From: Oceanospirillum sanctuarii
GTDB lineage: Bacteria; Pseudomonadota; Gammaproteobacteria; Pseudomonadales; Halomonadaceae
NCBI RefSeq assembly: GCF_002150805.1
Contig: NZ_MTBA01000014.1
Span: forward strand, 62,001-126,000
Direction of reading: 5' to 3'
DNA: 64,000 bases
Shown: one piece after another, positions 63,594 through 64,000 of the stretch
Layout: every line of letters starts with the position of its first letter
Position numbering within the stretch: the first letter of the stretch is position 1
The notes under the pieces: generated by a model
Databases searched by the model: none
What the model was told of the DNA's origin: nothing
Seen by the model: the letters and a program-made list of their open reading frames with translations, nothing else
Translations under genes and position numbers: made by a program

Positions 63594-64000
63594 GTGAAAT
63601 TTTTCGTATTAATTATAAGAATTTTCGCTGTGCCATCGGTACTAATGACGATTCTGATCGCAATGGATATCGCTCTTCCTTATGGCATGATTGATCGAGC
63701 CGTAGTCTATGAAAAGTATGCAAATACTAGTAAGCAAGGATCTTCTTATAATATAAAAGCTAGCGGTACGTTTAGCTACAATGAGGCGGTTAGTAAAAGT
63801 TTTTATGAGCGCGTAGAGAAAGGAGATATTCTAAAAGTCAATCTAAGCCAAATATTCATGGAGTGGAAGTCAGTAGAGCTTATAAAGTCTGGTAATGCTG
63901 TTGTTGTCGAGATAGGAACTGATATTTATTATTTGGGTATACTTGGTTTGGTCTTTCTCCTTACAATATTTTCTTTTAAGCCGATTGGTTATATTAGATA
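63594..64000 (+). CDS. hypothetical membrane protein (5' part, runs off window)
   Basis: An open frame from GTG 63594 (AGAGG about eight bases upstream) continues at least 135 codons to the window end without a stop. Residues about 3-33 form a membrane helix (VKFFVLIIRIFAVPSVLMTI read as fMet-KFF...), then a roughly 75-residue polar stretch, then a second helix (YLGILGLVFLLTIFSF). The topology suggests a small protein with an extracytoplasmic loop. No family recognised. AT-rich like the PLD gene, and placed directly behind a repeat copy in the same way. Confidence 0.65.
   Translation, partial: MKFFVLIIRIFAVPSVLMTILIAMDIALPYGMIDRAVVYEKYANTSKQGSSYNIKASGTFSYNEAVSKSFYERVEKGDILKVNLSQIFMEWKSVELIKSGNAVVVEIGTDIYYLGILGLVFLLTIFSFKPIGYIR

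Overview
The window reads as a chromosomal segment of a marine gammaproteobacterium, most like the Oceanospirillaceae (Marinobacterium, Neptunomonas or Amphritea-type). This is inferred from gene families, moderate GC, chemoreceptors and very large hybrid sensor kinases, not from a marker gene. Almost the whole window serves uptake and oxidation of polyamines and other primary amines.

Left part (1-18.2 kb): an isochorismatase-type hydrolase, a GlxA-type AraC regulator, a LuxR regulator, a putrescine/pyruvate-type aminotransferase and a FadR-type GntR regulator. These precede a plus-strand polyamine operon with PuuA-type glutamine synthetase, PotF-PotG-PotH-PotI transporter, a class I amidotransferase, a chemoreceptor, a second amidotransferase and an aldehyde dehydrogenase. 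Seven copies of the palindrome TTTGTGATCACAAA, or close variants, lie on both sides of the GntR gene and are the likely operators.

Middle (18.2-35.2 kb): a 2202-residue kinase/ATPase/histidine kinase and an OmpR-type response regulator lie divergent from a complete quinohemoprotein amine dehydrogenase cluster, qhpA-D-C-B then qhpF-E-G. The gamma subunit keeps every cross-link and cofactor residue. The usual AraC regulator (QhpR) is absent, and the two-component pair sits where a regulator is expected. The qhpA promoter region shares a phased ACA-repeat module with the promoter of the aldehyde dehydrogenase at 16754, so enzyme and aldehyde-removing partner may be co-regulated.

Right part (35.3-61.6 kb): a second chemoreceptor; a second polyamine locus (PotF, PuuA, PuuB, TetR, cupin); a hybrid kinase with its response regulator; a Na/phosphate cotransporter; a TetR with a clear operator next to a split DUF2867-like gene; a metallo-hydrolase; two LysR genes; PuuC; and a beta-alanine module (BauA-type aminotransferase and MmsA). 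Three amine routes (gamma-glutamylation, transamination, periplasmic quinohemoprotein oxidation) therefore converge on aldehyde dehydrogenases and beta-alanine/GABA breakdown.

Right end (61.7-64 kb): sequence character changes to AT-rich. Two 240-260 bp copies of one repeat alternate with single genes (a PLD-type nuclease and an unfinished membrane protein). Each copy begins just after or between genes, ends 13-21 nt before a start codon, and is bounded by short inverted heptamers that differ in a compensating way between copies. This cassette-like arrangement is the strongest candidate for something undescribed. No tRNA, rRNA, CRISPR, transposase or integrase was found.
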